Source: Mesostigma viride
Taxonomy: Eukaryota > Streptophyta > Mesostigmatophyceae > Mesostigmatales > Mesostigmataceae
Assembly: GCA_009746045.1 (NCBI GenBank)
Contig: RPFO01000276.1
Location: 736,477 to 800,476 of the forward strand
Direction of reading: 5' to 3'
DNA: 64,000 bases
Shown here: one piece after another, positions 9,897-21,650 of the stretch
How the letters are laid out: every line of letters starts with the position of its first letter
How positions within the stretch are numbered: the stretch's first letter is position 1
The notes under the pieces: generated by a model
What the model was told of the DNA's origin: nothing
The model's database searches: none
Seen by the model: only the letters and a program-made list of their open reading frames with translations
Program-made: the position numbers and the translations under genes

Positions 9897-11870
9897 CATG
9901 CATGCTTTTAAAGGCTTAGCAATAACCCCTTCAATGGCTTTTTACAGGGAAAAGCCTAACCTCTTCAGATGCTTTTGAAGGCTAAGCAATAACCTCTTTC
10001 CACCACTAGGCCGGTAGGCCTGACTCCTAACAAGGTTGTTCGTTCAGTTACGGAAGATGATGTGTGGGCTCTGCCCCACTGGCAGCCACCCGTTGCAAGG
10101 GCAGTTCCTACCGACCTTTGTGACATAAGATTTTGTTATTCAAGATTTTGTTATTCACAAATAAAATTGAGAATACATTTTAGCCAAAACCAATGTTCAT
10201 CAACAAGAAAGACTGACTAATTCCAGCCCCTGACCTGCCTAGCTTCGAGCAAGCAAGTCCGGCATGTCCAATACCATGAACATCCGCTACCCGCTTTCCT
10301 TACGGAAGTTGGCCTTGTCCGGATGTATGCCAACACCCAGCCAACCGCTCTCACCCTAAGCTACCGACAGCGCCCAGGCGAATCTACCATACTGGTAGTC
10401 CCTGCGACGACTGTCCTCGAGACAAATCCAAAAAGGCTTAACTTGTATGCCTATCTCGCCTCGACCCATGAAAACAATCTCGCAACCATCACGGAGGTTG
10501 CGGCCGGGTTGTTCTACTAGTTAATCACATGAAGACAACTGCGTCGTTGTGAAGTGAAAACCGAACGAACAACGACCACAATGGCCGACTGTTCATCCTT
10601 TTAACCTGCGCAAGCTAACCTTTCCAACATGACATCAGCCAGTGACGACCAAAATACGCTGAACAAGGTTCCGCAAATCTAGCATGCGCTTTTTAACGTT
10701 AGATCAGGTGCTTGCCTGACACAAACCAAATCTCATGAACAAATCTTTCCAAGCACAAGCTAAACAACTTGTAGATATTTTGCAACACTAAAAAGCGCTG
10801 CCGCAATCAGAAATTAACCAGGCTAAATTGCCGGCCATCTCAGGCACCGCTGCTCAAAGCGTGCTGACCGTTCGCGACGTTTCACGTGCAGCCCTGGTCG
10901 TTCTCCACAAAGTCTGGTGCCCCTCGTTGTAGTCCTGGCAGAGCACGTGATCACTGGCCCGGCAGCCAGCCCAACATGCCTGGCCTGCCTTAGTGGCGCG
11001 CGCCAGCGCCTGGACTGCCCTGGTGACGATCGGTAGTCCATATCCCCCCTTAGCCCACTGCCGCAAATGCGAACGCACTCGCACTTGGACAAATTCAGAA
11101 GATCCGCCAACGATTCAGCGGACGCGTGATTCCGCGGCGCGGCGCCAAGACAAAGCGGTAAAGTAAACCGCAAAGGTTCCACGGACGTAAAAGTCACGTC
11201 ACAATAGTTTACCCGCGCGTAAATAAGAACGTAATGGACCGGCACGCGCCAATGCTGTGAGCCTTCGCCCGTGTGGCAGCCGCCTTAAGCATGTCGACAG
11301 GCATGCATGCATGCCATTGCGTAATTCCCTGTCAGATGCCCATCCATCCTTGACATATAAATAAAGTTTATCCTTTGATATAAAGGTCCAGACAGTTTCC
11401 TGTTGCACAGCCATCTCATCCCTGTCATCACCAACGGGGCCATCACCAGCATCGATTGTCAATTTCGTCTCCCATGGCTGCTAAAGACGTTTTGTTGAAT
11501 TGCTAGCACCAACAATAGCGGGGTACACAGGCCTGTAATAGGTACAGCCTGTATTGCCCTCGTCTCTGTGTTTTCCGGCCAGCTTGGCAGCATTCCGAGC
11601 AACCACGTTGCCTGGTAACCTTGCAATTGCACGCATAGATACTAGAAGTAAGCAAAAAGACCGAGCCGCAGCCTCCCATGGGCCCCCCCAAACGCGCGAA
11701 ATTCTCTCGTACGTGCCAAATACGCATATGTATTGTACGCGGTTGTACGATTGCACCGTACGAAAACCACATATTTCGTACGGTAAAGCTACGTATTACG
11801 TATATAATACGCATACGAATCGTATTATACGCCGTACTATTTTTCACTGGCCCTATGTGCTGGAATACAT
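9897..11870. other. Intergenic sequence, no gene recognised
   Basis: Short frames only. Right after copy A there are degenerate repeats of the form gcttttaaaggcttagcaat (about 9900-10000). Around 11700-11850 there is a run of TACG-rich partial palindromes (cgtacggtaaagctacgtat and relatives). No protein or RNA gene was identified. Confidence 0.45.
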
Positions 11871-12019
11871 AGTGGTGTGCAGGTGCACTTTGTGCACCCA
11901 GAGCAGGCGTAGTTTACACCCTACCCTTGCATGCAGGAAGTAGCCCAGAAATTATGCCTCTCCGGCCCCAGAAGGCCTCTGCCCAGAAGGCCATATGCCC
12001 CTTCTCAGGTATATGCGCT
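11871..12019 (+). mobile_element. LINE 3' region, left half, split by the RTE-like LINE
   Basis: Sequence from gtgcaggtgcactttgtgca to gctacatgtactc parallels 46450-46600 and 6990-7140. The continuation (ccaacggagatatgttccaa and the AATTT tail) is found at 15798-15836. The two halves are separated by the 3.76 kb LINE inserted at the acatgtactc site. Confidence 0.65.
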
Positions 12020-12129
12020 ACATGTACTCGCGTGTCTTGGATAGTCCAATCTCACGGACGACGCAACGGAGTCAAAGCCGCCACCTTCATCGCCAACTTC
12101 GCAACAAGGAGCGCCTGCTGGCTTTTGCA

Positions 12130-13951
12130 ACCCGGCACTCCCAACGGTATGCTGCATTCTTTGACCCCAAGACCAGGCGAGCAAGTCGCGCCGCCCGCCT
12201 GGAGGGTGCCCTATGCACGTTGAAAAGTACTATGTTATCTCACGCCGCACACACGTCCCCGCCAGCCTCCCCCCAACCCCCTGCCGACACCGCGGGTCCC
12301 CGGCGCCCCCTGCTGGGCCAACGCCGGCACCACTCGCTGCGCATCGCAACCTACAATGTCCGCACCCTGCCCGGGGGAGATGCCCCCCCGCGGGCCAACG
12401 AGCTCAAGCGTCCACTACTGCCGCCTATATGGCATTGATGTGCTTGGGGTCCAAGAGCACCGACGCTCCTTTGAGGGCCCCGTTCAGCGTGTCACCCTCG
12501 CACTACAATGGCAACTGCTGTGCGGCCCGGCGCATGCACCGGGTCAGGGAGGAGTGGGCCTGCTGTGCTCCCCCACCGCTGCCGCCCAGCTCGTGGACCA
12601 CAAACTTTGCTCGAATCGGATCCTTCAGTGCACTTTCCGCTCCCTTGAAGGACGGACCCCCATTATGCTCTCGGTAATTGTCGGATATGCCCCACATGCT
12701 GGGCACCCGGCCGAGGACCGCGCAGCGTTCTTCAACCAGTTGCTCGACATAGAGAAACAGATCCCACGTCAATACATCGTTGCCATCTTGGTGGATGCCA
12801 ACGCGACCCTGCCCGTGGGCCGCGGGGGCTGCATGTATGCGCCGCGCCTAACCGATAGCAATGCCAACACCCCCCTACTTGAGCAACTGCTCACTGAGGG
12901 GGACTTGACTGCTGCCAATACGCTGTTTGCTAAACCGCCTGATGCACTAGTGACCTTTGTGGGCCCCATGCGCAGGGCGGCTGGCTCGATGCTCCCTCGG
13001 CGGCGATGTGTATGCTTGGACTACATACTTGTGCGCAAGTGCTGGCGCTCTTCCGTCATCGATGCCCGTACGCTGACCACCCCCAGTGTCGCATCGGATC
13101 ATCGCATGGTCACCGCAACCTTGCGCCTACGTCTTCAGGCCCCTGCGCGCCGCCGCCCCCGGCCCCGCCCTGACTGGACCTGCTTACGCCCCGTCCGTGG
13201 GCGCAGGGAGAAGTGGTCAGCGGATGAGATACGCCGCGATGCAATCAGGTCTGCCTTCGTGGACGCGCAACCTTTGATGTACCTGGACGCAGATCGCGGT
13301 GTAGATCTCACGCCACCCTACGAACTGTTCATGCGATCGGTGGAGCTTGGCTCTAAGCTTCTCCCCGAGCAACCCCGCGCCCGACCAGCCCCGCTCTACC
13401 TGCGCGACGCCCGGGTGGTTGCCGCCCGGCTGGCGCTAGCGCAGGCCCGCCGCCGCGGGGAGGACCTGTACCCGTACCAGGAACGGCTTACTCAAGCATA
13501 TACTGCCGCACATGCCGGGAGGAGGTGGAGACACTTGCCGCCGAAATCAATCGCCACACGGCCGCCAACCAGCACAAGGCGGCCTGGCGCTCTCTCGACC
13601 GTCTCACCGGACGCCGGGAAACGCAACGGGCTGACATCCCAGGCACCCCCAGCTAGTGAACGCCTTGAGATTTGGTTCAGCTCCCAGGCCAAACTATCAG
13701 GGGCCCCTGGCCCGCCCCCCCGCTTGACCCCGCTGCAGCTGCACGCCCTGCGGCCAGCCGAGGCGGCCCCATTGAGCCCCCGCAGGCGCCCACCAGCGAG
13801 ACGGACTACCTGCAGTCCAACCGCTCTCCGCGGCCCCTTGGTGGACGGCCCCCACGACGAGTGGACTCCCCAGGCATGGGCTGCTGCCATCTCCACCCTC
13901 CGCAATGATGCTGCCATGGGAGTGGACAATATTTCACCGGAGGTGGCCTGA
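12130..13951 (+). pseudogene. LINE ORF, APE-type endonuclease part (frameshifted)
   Basis: The domain begins RIATYNVRTL in the frame ending at 12438 and continues in the frame 12356-13951 with VLGVQEHRR, GGVGLL, VIVGYAPHAG, LVDANATLP, CLDYILV and ASDHRMV. These are the N, E, D/N and D-H catalytic positions of exonuclease-endonuclease-phosphatase family nickases. The overlap of the two frames near 12360-12438 marks a frameshift inside the domain. In retrotransposons this enzyme nicks target DNA to prime reverse transcription. Downstream of residue 300 or so the frame turns proline/arginine-rich and is probably shifted again near 13600. Confidence 0.8.
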
Positions 13952-15640
13952 GCTTGAGCCTTTCCTCCGGGGTGTTTGCAACCGGATTCTACGAGATGGC
14001 CTCCCCCCGCCGACGTATTGGAAGACCGCTGTCCGGGTCATGCTGTACAACAAGGGCAAGGGGTCCGCCGCGGATACCGGCAACTACCGCAGCGTATGCC
14101 TCCAAATTAGCTGCGTGCTGAAAGTCTTCATGCGTCTCCTGCTGAACCGCATGCGCGCCAGCCTCGATCCCCACCTATAGGTAAGTCCCAGATGGGCTTC
14201 CGTGTTGGTCGCAATTGTGTTATGGTCACTATTACCGCGCGCCGCCTGATCGAGGAAGTGGGCCCATGGCCCCCGGCCTCTTGCCATTGCTATTGATCTT
14301 CGTGGATTACACCAAGGCATTCGATACGGTTATATGGGACGCCCTGTGGGTGGTCCTTCACCTGTTCCGTGTCCCATCGTACATCGTTGAGATCATCCGC
14401 CAGTTCTATGAAGGGTCCCATGCAAGCCCAGGTCCGTACCGCCGACGGCGTCACTCCGGCGTTTCCCCTGCACACCGGGGTGTGGCAGGGCTGTGTGCTC
14501 TCCCCATATCTATTCATCATTATGGTGGACTGTATTATGCGGCGTGCACAAGCCCGCTTCGCCCGGGTGGAGGGGCGCCCGCCAGGGATCGAGGTCACGG
14601 AGTACGCCAGCTACGGCGGGGTTGACCCACCCTACCGCCTGAGCGATCTGATCTACGCTGATGACACGACACTCGTGGAAACCCCGGAGTCAGCCCAACT
14701 GTGGCTAGACAGCTTATCACTGGAGGCGCGGGCGGTGGGGCTTATGATCAGCAAGAAAACGGAGGTCATGGCCATCGGCTTCCCTGCTGGGATAGCCCCA
14801 CCCACCCTCCTCTTGCTAGACGGCAGCCCCGTCCCCCCGGCGACTCGCTTCAAGCTCCTTGGCAGCTGGCTTCCCTCCACGGCCGACGACATCAACACCC
14901 GCATTGGCCAGGCCTGGGCGGCCCTCCGCCGCCTCGACAGGTTCTGGACCTGTCGCTACCTGAGTGAGCGACGCAAGCGCATTCTGTTCAAGGCCCTTGT
15001 CCTCAGCATCCTCCTTTATGGCTGCGAGGCGTGGACCCTGGACCAGGTGCTGAGCCAGCAGCTTGACGGCACCGTCACTCGAATGCTCCGTCATATCCTC
15101 GGCGTCCGCTAACAAGAACGCCGCACCCGGGCCGAGCTCTACTGCGAGCTCCCTCTTGTCACCCATACCATCCAACACCGCCGCCTCCTCTTTGCCGGCC
15201 ATCTTGCCCGCACAGACCAGGTGAATACCGATGTGGGCCCTGCCGGGGGGCTTAAGACGGGCCAACCAGGTAGACACCTCCTCCTATGGCAGGGTCCCCT
15301 TGTCCCATCGCAACCCACTGGCAAACTTGCGCGCGCCGGGCACCGGCGCGGCGCGACCCGGACCTATGTGACACAACTGCTTGAGGATGCAGGGCTTCTG
15401 GGACTATCCGTACTCCGCGCCCGCATGATTGACAAGGAGAAATGGGCTGCCATCTGCGATAAGCACCTCCCCGAGGGGTATGCTCCTGTTTTCTCCCCAC
15501 GGGCCCGGCCGCGGCCCGTTGCTAGCCAGGGTAGAAGTCCGCAGGTGGAGGTTATTGGTCCTGAGGATAGCCGCTACACTACCGCCTCGATCGTCTGCCA
15601 TTACAGTAGAGGACAGCTCGGATGAGGATTACATCCCCAT
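13905..15640 (+). pseudogene. LINE ORF, reverse transcriptase part (multiple frameshifts)
   Basis: RT motifs appear in order across three frames. VMLYNKGKGS and GNYRSVCL lie in the frame 13905-14180. FVDYTKAFDTV (motif A) lies in 14215-14625. GVWQGCVLSPYLF (motif B), LIYADDTTL (motif C, catalytic ADD) and FKLLGSWLP lie in 14369-15112, which ends with LLYGCEAWTL and MLRHILGVR. A zinc-knuckle-free C-terminal part (RRLLFAGHLAR) follows at about 15120-15230 after a stop. All catalytic aspartates are present, but at least three frameshifts or stops separate them. The copy cannot make a full protein. Confidence 0.8.
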
Positions 15641-15758
15641 CTAGTGCTTAACGGTTGGGGGATGATGCAGACGATATTTGTTTAAACTTTTGTGTAATTA
15701 TTTTTCTAATGAGATTAGCATAGTACTCCGTGGCATGCCTTTGCGCATGACACGCAAG

Positions 15759-15790
<32 letters not shown>

Positions 15791-15797
15791 TGTACTC

Positions 15798-15836
15798 CCA
15801 ACGGAGATATGTTCCAATTTAATTTAATTTAATTTT
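15798..15836 (+). mobile_element. LINE tail, right half of the split copy
   Basis: ccaacggagatatgttcc followed by an (AATTT)n tail. It continues 11871-12019, so the older LINE fragment was the target of the RTE-like insertion. Confidence 0.65.
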
Positions 15837-15840
15837 AACC

Positions 15841-16045
15841 CCCCCCCCAGGCGGAAGGGGCGCTTTGCTGATGACAATAGCGCAGTTAGGATTTTTCTAG
15901 ATAGCTTATTAGAGTTATATAGCTTAAAGCTTAGTTTTCGCGGCTTCGCCCACCTAGCTCCATCCATCAAGCAAGCCGGGAATGTACGTGCTACATGATC
16001 TCCCAACGGAGTCATGTTATAATTTAATTTTAATTTAATTTAACC
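15841..16045 (+). mobile_element. LINE/SINE 3' end with (AATTT)n tail
   Basis: Contains ggaaggggcgctttgctga, a TTAG-rich middle, gcggcttcgcccacc, ccatccatcaagcaa, then gctacatgatctcccaacgg and an AATTT tail. The same order occurs at 55860-57835 (with a CAA array inside) and inverted at 57840-58060. Confidence 0.65.
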
Positions 16046-16700
16046 TTTTATTTAGGCGCCTACGTGCACTACAGGCAAGGTGCAGGTGTGTTGGGTGAGT
16101 AGAGGGTAGCCCCATCCGTGTCCTCGCACTGTGTGTGGTGGATCGAGTGGAGAAAGACCGACCCAACCATGCAAGGCACACACCACCCGGAGCAGAGCTG
16201 TATGGAGATATATTGTAGAGGAACCAGTTCTGCAGTTCTGCATGCTGGCCACCCAGCATGCATGCACACGATGTAGTAGTGCGTCCCAGTATATAGTATC
16301 GAGAGCGAGCCCGCAGCTGCCGCTGCCAGGTCGCCCCCGCCGTGATGAGAGCTATGTTGCGGGGCAAACAGCCGGTGGCAGATGGCGATGGCATACTGTA
16401 AAGGGCCGGAGCCAGCGTGAACAGATGGTTCATGGGGCCTGGGCGCGCAGGAAGGCAGACCCCATGCTCCCCTCATGCAAGGCAAACGGAGTGAGACATG
16501 AAGCCCGCCCCCATGATGATCGTCCCGAACGATCGATCGGAAGCTCGCGTGCAGACCCATCCAGTCGGCATGCACAGTGTATACCGGCCCGCTTAGGTCT
16601 TTTGCTGTTTCTAATGAACGCAGGCAGGGAAGACACTTAAGTATATATGGGCCATTCATCAGAAATTAGCGCTCGACCCAGCTCTCCAACTGGACTCGCG
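16046..16700. other. Intergenic sequence, no gene recognised
   Basis: Frames of up to 196 codons overlap on both strands without a recognisable domain; codon content is even across strands. Treated as non-coding. Confidence 0.4.
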
Positions 16701-16709
16701 CGCATAACT

Positions 16710-17373
16710 GGAATACGACGAGCCACGCGCGGACATGGCGGACATCGGAGCTCAGAATTTTTGCGCCTGAGCCACAAATTCATTCCGACTACTTGCAACT
16801 GATGCCTCCATCCAAAGCGCATCTGCTCGCATAATCGGTTACGGCTGTAACATGCACACTATTGCAAAATTGCGATGCCTAGACCAAGGTTCAGATAGGG
16901 TTGCGTGATGTTGACGTGTCGCTGTATGGCCTAGCCACCTGCATGACCTTCGTAGCACCGCCGTGTATGGCTCAGCATACTACACTGTACCGGCTAACTT
17001 CAGTTGTTCAGCCGATGCACCCGCAATGTCTACTAGCACACTCAGTCGTTAGTTTCATAGTGCCAGACATTGCCCCCGCCATGACGTCACCCACGCATAT
17101 GCAGATTCAGCATTAGCGATCGACGCACTCATAGTGATGCCAATTAATAGCCAGACTCTCCTCGTACTTACGCAAGTTGTTTCGATTGCAGCTGCGTGTG
17201 GCTTACGTCCGGGCATGAGGGAAGACGGGTCATGCATGTCTCTGCCCCCTTCCCAGTGTGCAACATACAGGGATGAAAAGCACTTAAACTCTGTATTATT
17301 GTGCTCGGACCTGACTTCCCAACGTGGGAGCGCGTGTTTCATTATAATAAATCAATCAATAAATTAATTAATT
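16710..17373 (+). mobile_element. ORF1-less LINE derivative
   Basis: Its first approximately 180 bp resemble the 5' end of the ORF1-only element at 24102 (shared ggcggacatcggagctcaga-like segment, gcgcctgagcc, cggttacggctg). Its last approximately 170 bp resemble that element's 3' end (acagggatgaaaagcactt, then a GGGAG-type stem and TTAA-rich tail). The coding middle is missing. A short direct repeat ataactg flanks it (about 16703-16709 and 17374-17380). It looks like an internally deleted, SINE-like passenger of the same family. Confidence 0.6.
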
Positions 17374-17474
17374 AATAACTGAAACGTAGGGCTGGCACAT
17401 CCGGGTCTTTTCTCGACCCGGACACGAACACGAACACCTTGGGAGAGTACCCGAACCCGAACACGAACATGTTC

Positions 17475-17497
17475 CCGATTTCTGGCCTGCACTGGTT
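17475..17497 (+). mobile_element. CTCCTTG-family retroposon, left part (split by CACTA element)
   Basis: ccgatttctggcctgcactggtt ends at 17497; the continuation ttgtctccttg lies at 21667-21677. The reconstructed insertion is bracketed by atgttc at 17469-17474 and 21678-21683. The gap is exactly the CACTA element. Confidence 0.6.
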
Positions 17498-17510
17498 CAC
17501 TAGGAACTCA

Positions 17511-17870
17511 ATTTCTGAGAAAATTCTCAAAACCCTCAATTTTCTCACCTTTTGTGAGAATTTTTTGAGAAAATTGAGAAAAATCTCAATTTTTTTCCGC
17601 AAACGCTAGGCAAAAAATCTCACCAGGGTGAGATTTTGGTGAGAAAAAGGGCGTTTTGGTGAGATTGGGGTGAGAAAAAACCCTAAAGTGAGAAAAAAGG
17701 TGAGAATGGGTGAGAAAAAGGCAGAAAGATTGAGAAAATTGAGAAAATTGAGAAGTTTCTCACCAACACGAGAAAAATCACTAACACGAGAAAAATCACA
17801 AGTCAACGTGGTGAGAAATTTCTCACCAAGAGTGTAACACGAGAAAAATCATGAGCTTTATTTCATTAAG
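17511..17870 (+). repeat. Left subterminal GTGAGAAA array of the CACTA element
   Basis: Around 30 variants of gagaaa, tgagaaa and gtgagaaa on the plus strand, with a few inverse ctcaat/ctcac sites. In this superfamily such repeats bind the TNPA-type protein; binding here is inferred. Confidence 0.8.
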
Positions 17871-18003
17871 TCCTTAACGTGAAAAAAAAACTCAACACCA
17901 CTTTGATATGCATTGTAGGGTGCACAAAGGTGCAATATAGGGTTGTCATACAATATAAAACAGCACATCATTCCATAAACAATGCTGTCATGCCCAAATT
18001 AAA

Positions 18004-18943
18004 TCAAAAGTCATCTTCTTCAGAACTGCTGTCCGAGGGGTTGCTTGCATCAACATCATCTTCTGATGACATAGTGTCATCCCCACTAGTGTCGCAATAG
18101 TTCACAGCTTTACGCTGCCTTCCACTGGCCCTCTTTGCCATAGGGACCTCCTCAATTACAACGGTGGGCTGGCTAGGTCCAGCATCTGTGGGAGCACCAC
18201 GCTTGCGGCTGCGCCCTCGAGCAGGTGCCTTGCCAGCGCGGCGCACCACGTCGCCATCACCTACGTCTGCCGCTGCCACCTTCTTCTTCTTCTTGGACCC
18301 CTTCTTCTTGCCTTTCTTCTTGCCACTAGGCGGTGGCATCGGCTCACCCTCCTCAATCACTTCAAACTGCGGCATGGTGGGGAAATCTGCTGCCACGCTG
18401 TGATACACATGGTTACTGAGGGAAGATTGCGCCTGGTGTGCCATGCTCCATGGCAGTTTGGCAGGGATTACCACCATTTCGGGAGCATAGCATTCATCGA
18501 CGACATACCCAACTGAGCTCACTGCACCTGGCAACACAAGGCGCGACGACCTGGGGGCCTGTGCGCTGCTGATGACCACCAACCTCTCGTGGGGCAGGTG
18601 AGCGACATGAAGGCGATCAAAAAGCTCCACCTTCAACAACAGCTGCCATTCCCAGCCCCCTCGTGGGTACTCTAACCTGGCCTTCAGAATGTGTGTGATG
18701 AAACCAAAGTCTACACCGCCCGGGCCATGCACCGCAACTCCCGCATTCTTGTGCCGCTTTCCCAGGGATTGGTCCGCAGCCTCTGTGCGGTAGTTGAACC
18801 CGTGTATCCTGACTTTGTGGAAAGAATCCGCGTAGCGCTTCACGCCCCCACACGCCGCTACAATGCCTTGCGGCACAAGCGGCGTCAGGTTTAATGATGC
18901 CCATGCAATCACGTTGAACGTTGTGTCAGCACAGCGATCTCGC
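18004..18943 (-). CDS. CACTA transposon protein, TNP2-like C-terminal exon
   Basis: A minus-strand open frame of about 310 codons. Residues 50-130 carry HGFNYRTEAADQS, KRHKNAGVAVHG, DFGFITHILKARLEYP and KVELFDRL. These fit the C-terminal DUF4216 region of plant CACTA TNP2 transposases (NGfrF.T, tqNSGV.v, YYG.L..I.EL.Y, v.LF.C.W). The tail is lysine-rich (GKKKGKKKGSKKKKK) and then acidic/serine-rich to the stop at 18004. A 3' splice acceptor (AATGCAG) is visible at 18944, so this is likely the last exon. A short upstream frame at about 19229-19312 (LGEDALPKADYSDPAN) ends at a GTGAGC donor. The DDE catalytic core of TNP2 was not found. It lies inside a CACTA element, which supports the call. 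Confidence 0.6.
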
Positions 18944-19378
18944 CTGCATTCAAACAAACGCACACCGATAACCCAGCAAAGAGTATTATTATTAAGTATT
19001 GGTTATTAAAAAAAATAGAACGGATACAACACAGGACGCTTTTACTGGCGGCAAGATCATGGCACCCGGATGGGTAAAACCAAACAAACTAGATATTAAT
19101 TACTAGGGCTGGCTTTGTGACAGTAAAACATGATTGCATGGCTAATCCCAAGGCGCCTTTCAATAGGACTGAATTAAAATAACCAAAGCAGACGGCGTAA
19201 GTAGCATTTGCAAAAAACAAGGCTCACCAGTAGGCCTCGTCGCCATTCGCAGGGTCGCTGTAATCAGCCTTGGGAAGGGCATCTTCTCCCAGCAAATCCC
19301 TTGCGGCGCGTTGTGTCAGCACAGCGATCCCCCCTGCATCCAAACAAAGGCACACCGATAACCAAGCAAAGAGTATGC
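18914..19378. repeat. Direct duplication of an exon start inside the CACTA gene
   Basis: About 70 bp at 18914-18985 is repeated at 19309-19378 (shared ttgtgtcagcacagcgatc and cacaccgataacc). The first copy spans the splice acceptor of the TNP2-like exon, so the second may be a decoy acceptor. Confidence 0.6.
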
Positions 19379-19399
19379 AAATGTGTAGCCTTGTTCATT

Positions 19400-21000
19400 G
19401 AAATTATGGCTGGCTTACGCAAAGAGCGACTGTAAGATGACCTATACAGTGGGGCCGGAAACAGCTTGCTTGATCAGGGCGTGTTTTTCGAGCTTCACTG
19501 GCCGGGAGTGTCTAGTGGTGAGAACCATTGCTGCGATCGCTTTCCCACCATTTACGAGGAAATACCCGCAAATGAAAAACCACTGAAACGGTCTAGCTAG
19601 TCAGTCATTACATTAGCCACATGCCATCATGCATGTTTCCAAACGTCCAGGAACTGCACACGGTGCAAATGCCATTTGCAGTGCAAAAATCCAGAGGACA
19701 CGACCTCATTGCTTCATATTTGTATGCAGAAGACTAAAAAAGTAACATGCATTAATGGCCCGCATGCATAAAGGGCCTGAATTCTGATGCGGGCCCAACG
19801 GCAGCACCGCCAAAGCAGATAAGGGCCCGCAGTCTGATGCGGGCCCCACGGCACCACCGCCATAGCAGAGCTCGAAGGTCGTGGTGCGCGTGAAACGTAC
19901 GTATGCCCTTTGTCGGTAGGTGCCGTTGGGGTCAAATTGGGTGCCGCCAAAATCGGGCCGACGCGTCAATAGACTGAGGCCGTCGATGAGAGCCATCATG
20001 CGGCTTGGGGAACTTCAGCTAAGTTAACTTAACGCAAACCACTGGTCGCCCGCGTCGGGAACCGGCCCAACGGCTCTCCCGCAACAGAAAATAACGCGGC
20101 ATACTGCATACGTCGTCGGATTGTTACATTTCGACGGTCAAGATTTCATGATGAGGTTTGCGTTCAATTTGCCGCAGTTTGCCGCCCAGAGAAAGTAGTT
20201 GTTGGACTCGTTGCCCACGATGAAACACAATCAAGCAAGCCGTTTCCGGACCCACCGAGTAGGTCATGTAGTCGCTCTTCACGTCAGCCAGCCGTAATTT
20301 CAATGCACAAGGCTACACATTTCCATCTCCATTCATATTCATAATCCTGCACGACTCGAAAACGCGGACAAGATAACGGCAGGCTCGAGCTACCATGGTC
20401 CGGATTCTCCCGATTTCTGGCCTGCGCTGGTTGTCTCCTTGATATTGGCAACTCTCTCCGGTAAGAGATTTTCCGCAGTTTGGCTGTTTCGAAACGTTCA
20501 TTACGTGAGATGCCTTCGGATCAGGAGACTCACACAGCCGCGAAATCATGCCAAAGGTCATATGTTCGATCCCTTGCTGGTAGCTTCTGAGCTTTCTTAT
20601 TTTCTGTGTTCCGCGGAATCTCAGATTTGGGCCGCTAGCGTTTTCACGCTTGTTGCTTTCTGATCCGACGACAACGTTGTGCCTTGCTCGTGTGACATCT
20701 GGCGCATGGTGTGATTCATGTGTATGGTGCTGCCTTGCCACATGGGGCTGCTTTGCCATAAGAGTGAGTGTTGGGTTCTACACATTTGCTGCATGGACCG
20801 TTAGGTGCTGGTGAGCTCTTCCTTGTAGAACGCTTACATCTATGTCAAGGATCTGATTTCTTTTCCTCTTGCGTATATTGTGTCGGTTTGCTTTATTTCT
20901 TGCAGGGACCACGAGAGTAAAATGCAAGCGGTTCCACTTTCAAGTCAGCATGTGACGCCCTGTCGACCGGCCCGCTTTGTTAGCTAGCTACCATATAGTA
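19400..21000. other. CACTA interior without a recognised gene
   Basis: A minus-strand frame at 19706-19999 (LLTRRPDFGGTQFDP, YVRFTRTTTFELCYGG) looks protein-like but was not identified. A GATGCGGGCCC-containing unit of about 65 bp is repeated twice at 19775-19860. A second short retroposon lies at 20316-20441. Confidence 0.4.
20316..20441 (+). mobile_element. CTCCTTG-family short retroposon, longer copy
   Basis: Shares about 125 bp with 43476-43596: catttccatctccattcata, gactcgaaaacgcggacaag, gctcgagctaccatggtccg, then the fixed 3' end ttgtctccttg. Both copies are in plus orientation. Confidence 0.6.
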
Positions 21001-21009
21001 TTTGATGAT

Positions 21010-21160
21010 AGGCATTGAATGCGGAAGATGTCATAACGCCATAACAGACTGTGTTGAACAGGCATTGAATGCCGAAGATGTCATAACGCCATAACAGACT
21101 GTGTTGAAAAGGCATATTTGAATGCCGAAGATGTACATAACGCCATAACAGTGTTGAATA
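21010..21160. repeat. Tandem repeat, about 50 bp x 3
   Basis: Three copies of a unit with aggcattgaatg, gaagatgtcataacgcc and ataacagactgtgttgaa; the third has small insertions and deletions. Lies just inside the right subterminal zone of the CACTA element. Confidence 0.85.
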
Positions 21161-21327
21161 GTTGAATCAATGGGTTCTTGCAGCTGTAAACATTAAAATT
21201 ATTCAAACATTTAATGAAAAAATCATTATTGTTCGTGCTGTTTTGAACAGCGGTTGTTACTGGCACTGCATGCATGTGTCTGCTGCCAGCATATTGCATT
21301 ATGGGTGTGTTTTTCAGCGCTGTGTTT

Positions 21328-21650
21328 TCTCACTTTTCTCACTTTTCTCACGTCCTGTTTTTCTCACTTTTCTCACTTTTCTCACGTCCTGATTTTCTCA
21401 CTTTTCTCACGTTTCACACCTCCCGTTTTTCTCACTTATCTCACGTCCTGTTTTTTGAGATTTTTCTCACGTTTTTCCCCTTTTTTCACCTTTTTGGGGC
21501 AATCTCACCCGGGTGAGAAACGTGTTTTCTCACCCATTCTCACCCCATTCTCACCCTTTTTTCTCACCTTTCTCACCCATTCTCACCCATTTCTCACCCT
21601 TTTTCTCACCTTTCTCACCCTTTTTCTCACCATTTCTCACCCATTCTCAA
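21328..21650 (-). repeat. Right subterminal TTTCTCAC array of the CACTA element
   Basis: About 30 copies of tttctcac/attctcac variants, the inverse of the left array, ending at the 12 bp TIR. Two groups are visible: cttttctcacgtcctg spacing first, then ctcacccattctcaccc. Confidence 0.8.

Larger units (their letters stand above)
12030..15787 (+). mobile_element. Full-length RTE-like non-LTR retrotransposon with 10 bp TSD
   Basis: The element is flanked by acatgtactc at 12020-12029 and 15788-15797 and ends in a (TTAC)n tail, as expected for RTE-type LINEs. It encodes an APE-type endonuclease followed by a reverse transcriptase with the C-terminal LLYGCEAWTL region seen in RTE and related clades. 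The length of 3758 bp matches a complete RTE element. Several frameshifts break the reading frame, so it is a dead copy. The clade name is tentative: a phylogeny of the RT domain would be decisive. A related, more decayed copy lies at 61700-64000 on the minus strand. Confidence 0.85.

Noticed and set aside
10823-11245. 140-codon minus-strand frame
   Set aside because: No motif and overlapping frames on the same strand with equally random content.
20555-20600. atgttcgatccc as a tRNA B-box
   Set aside because: The flanking bases do not form T-arm or acceptor stems and no A-box lies at the right distance.
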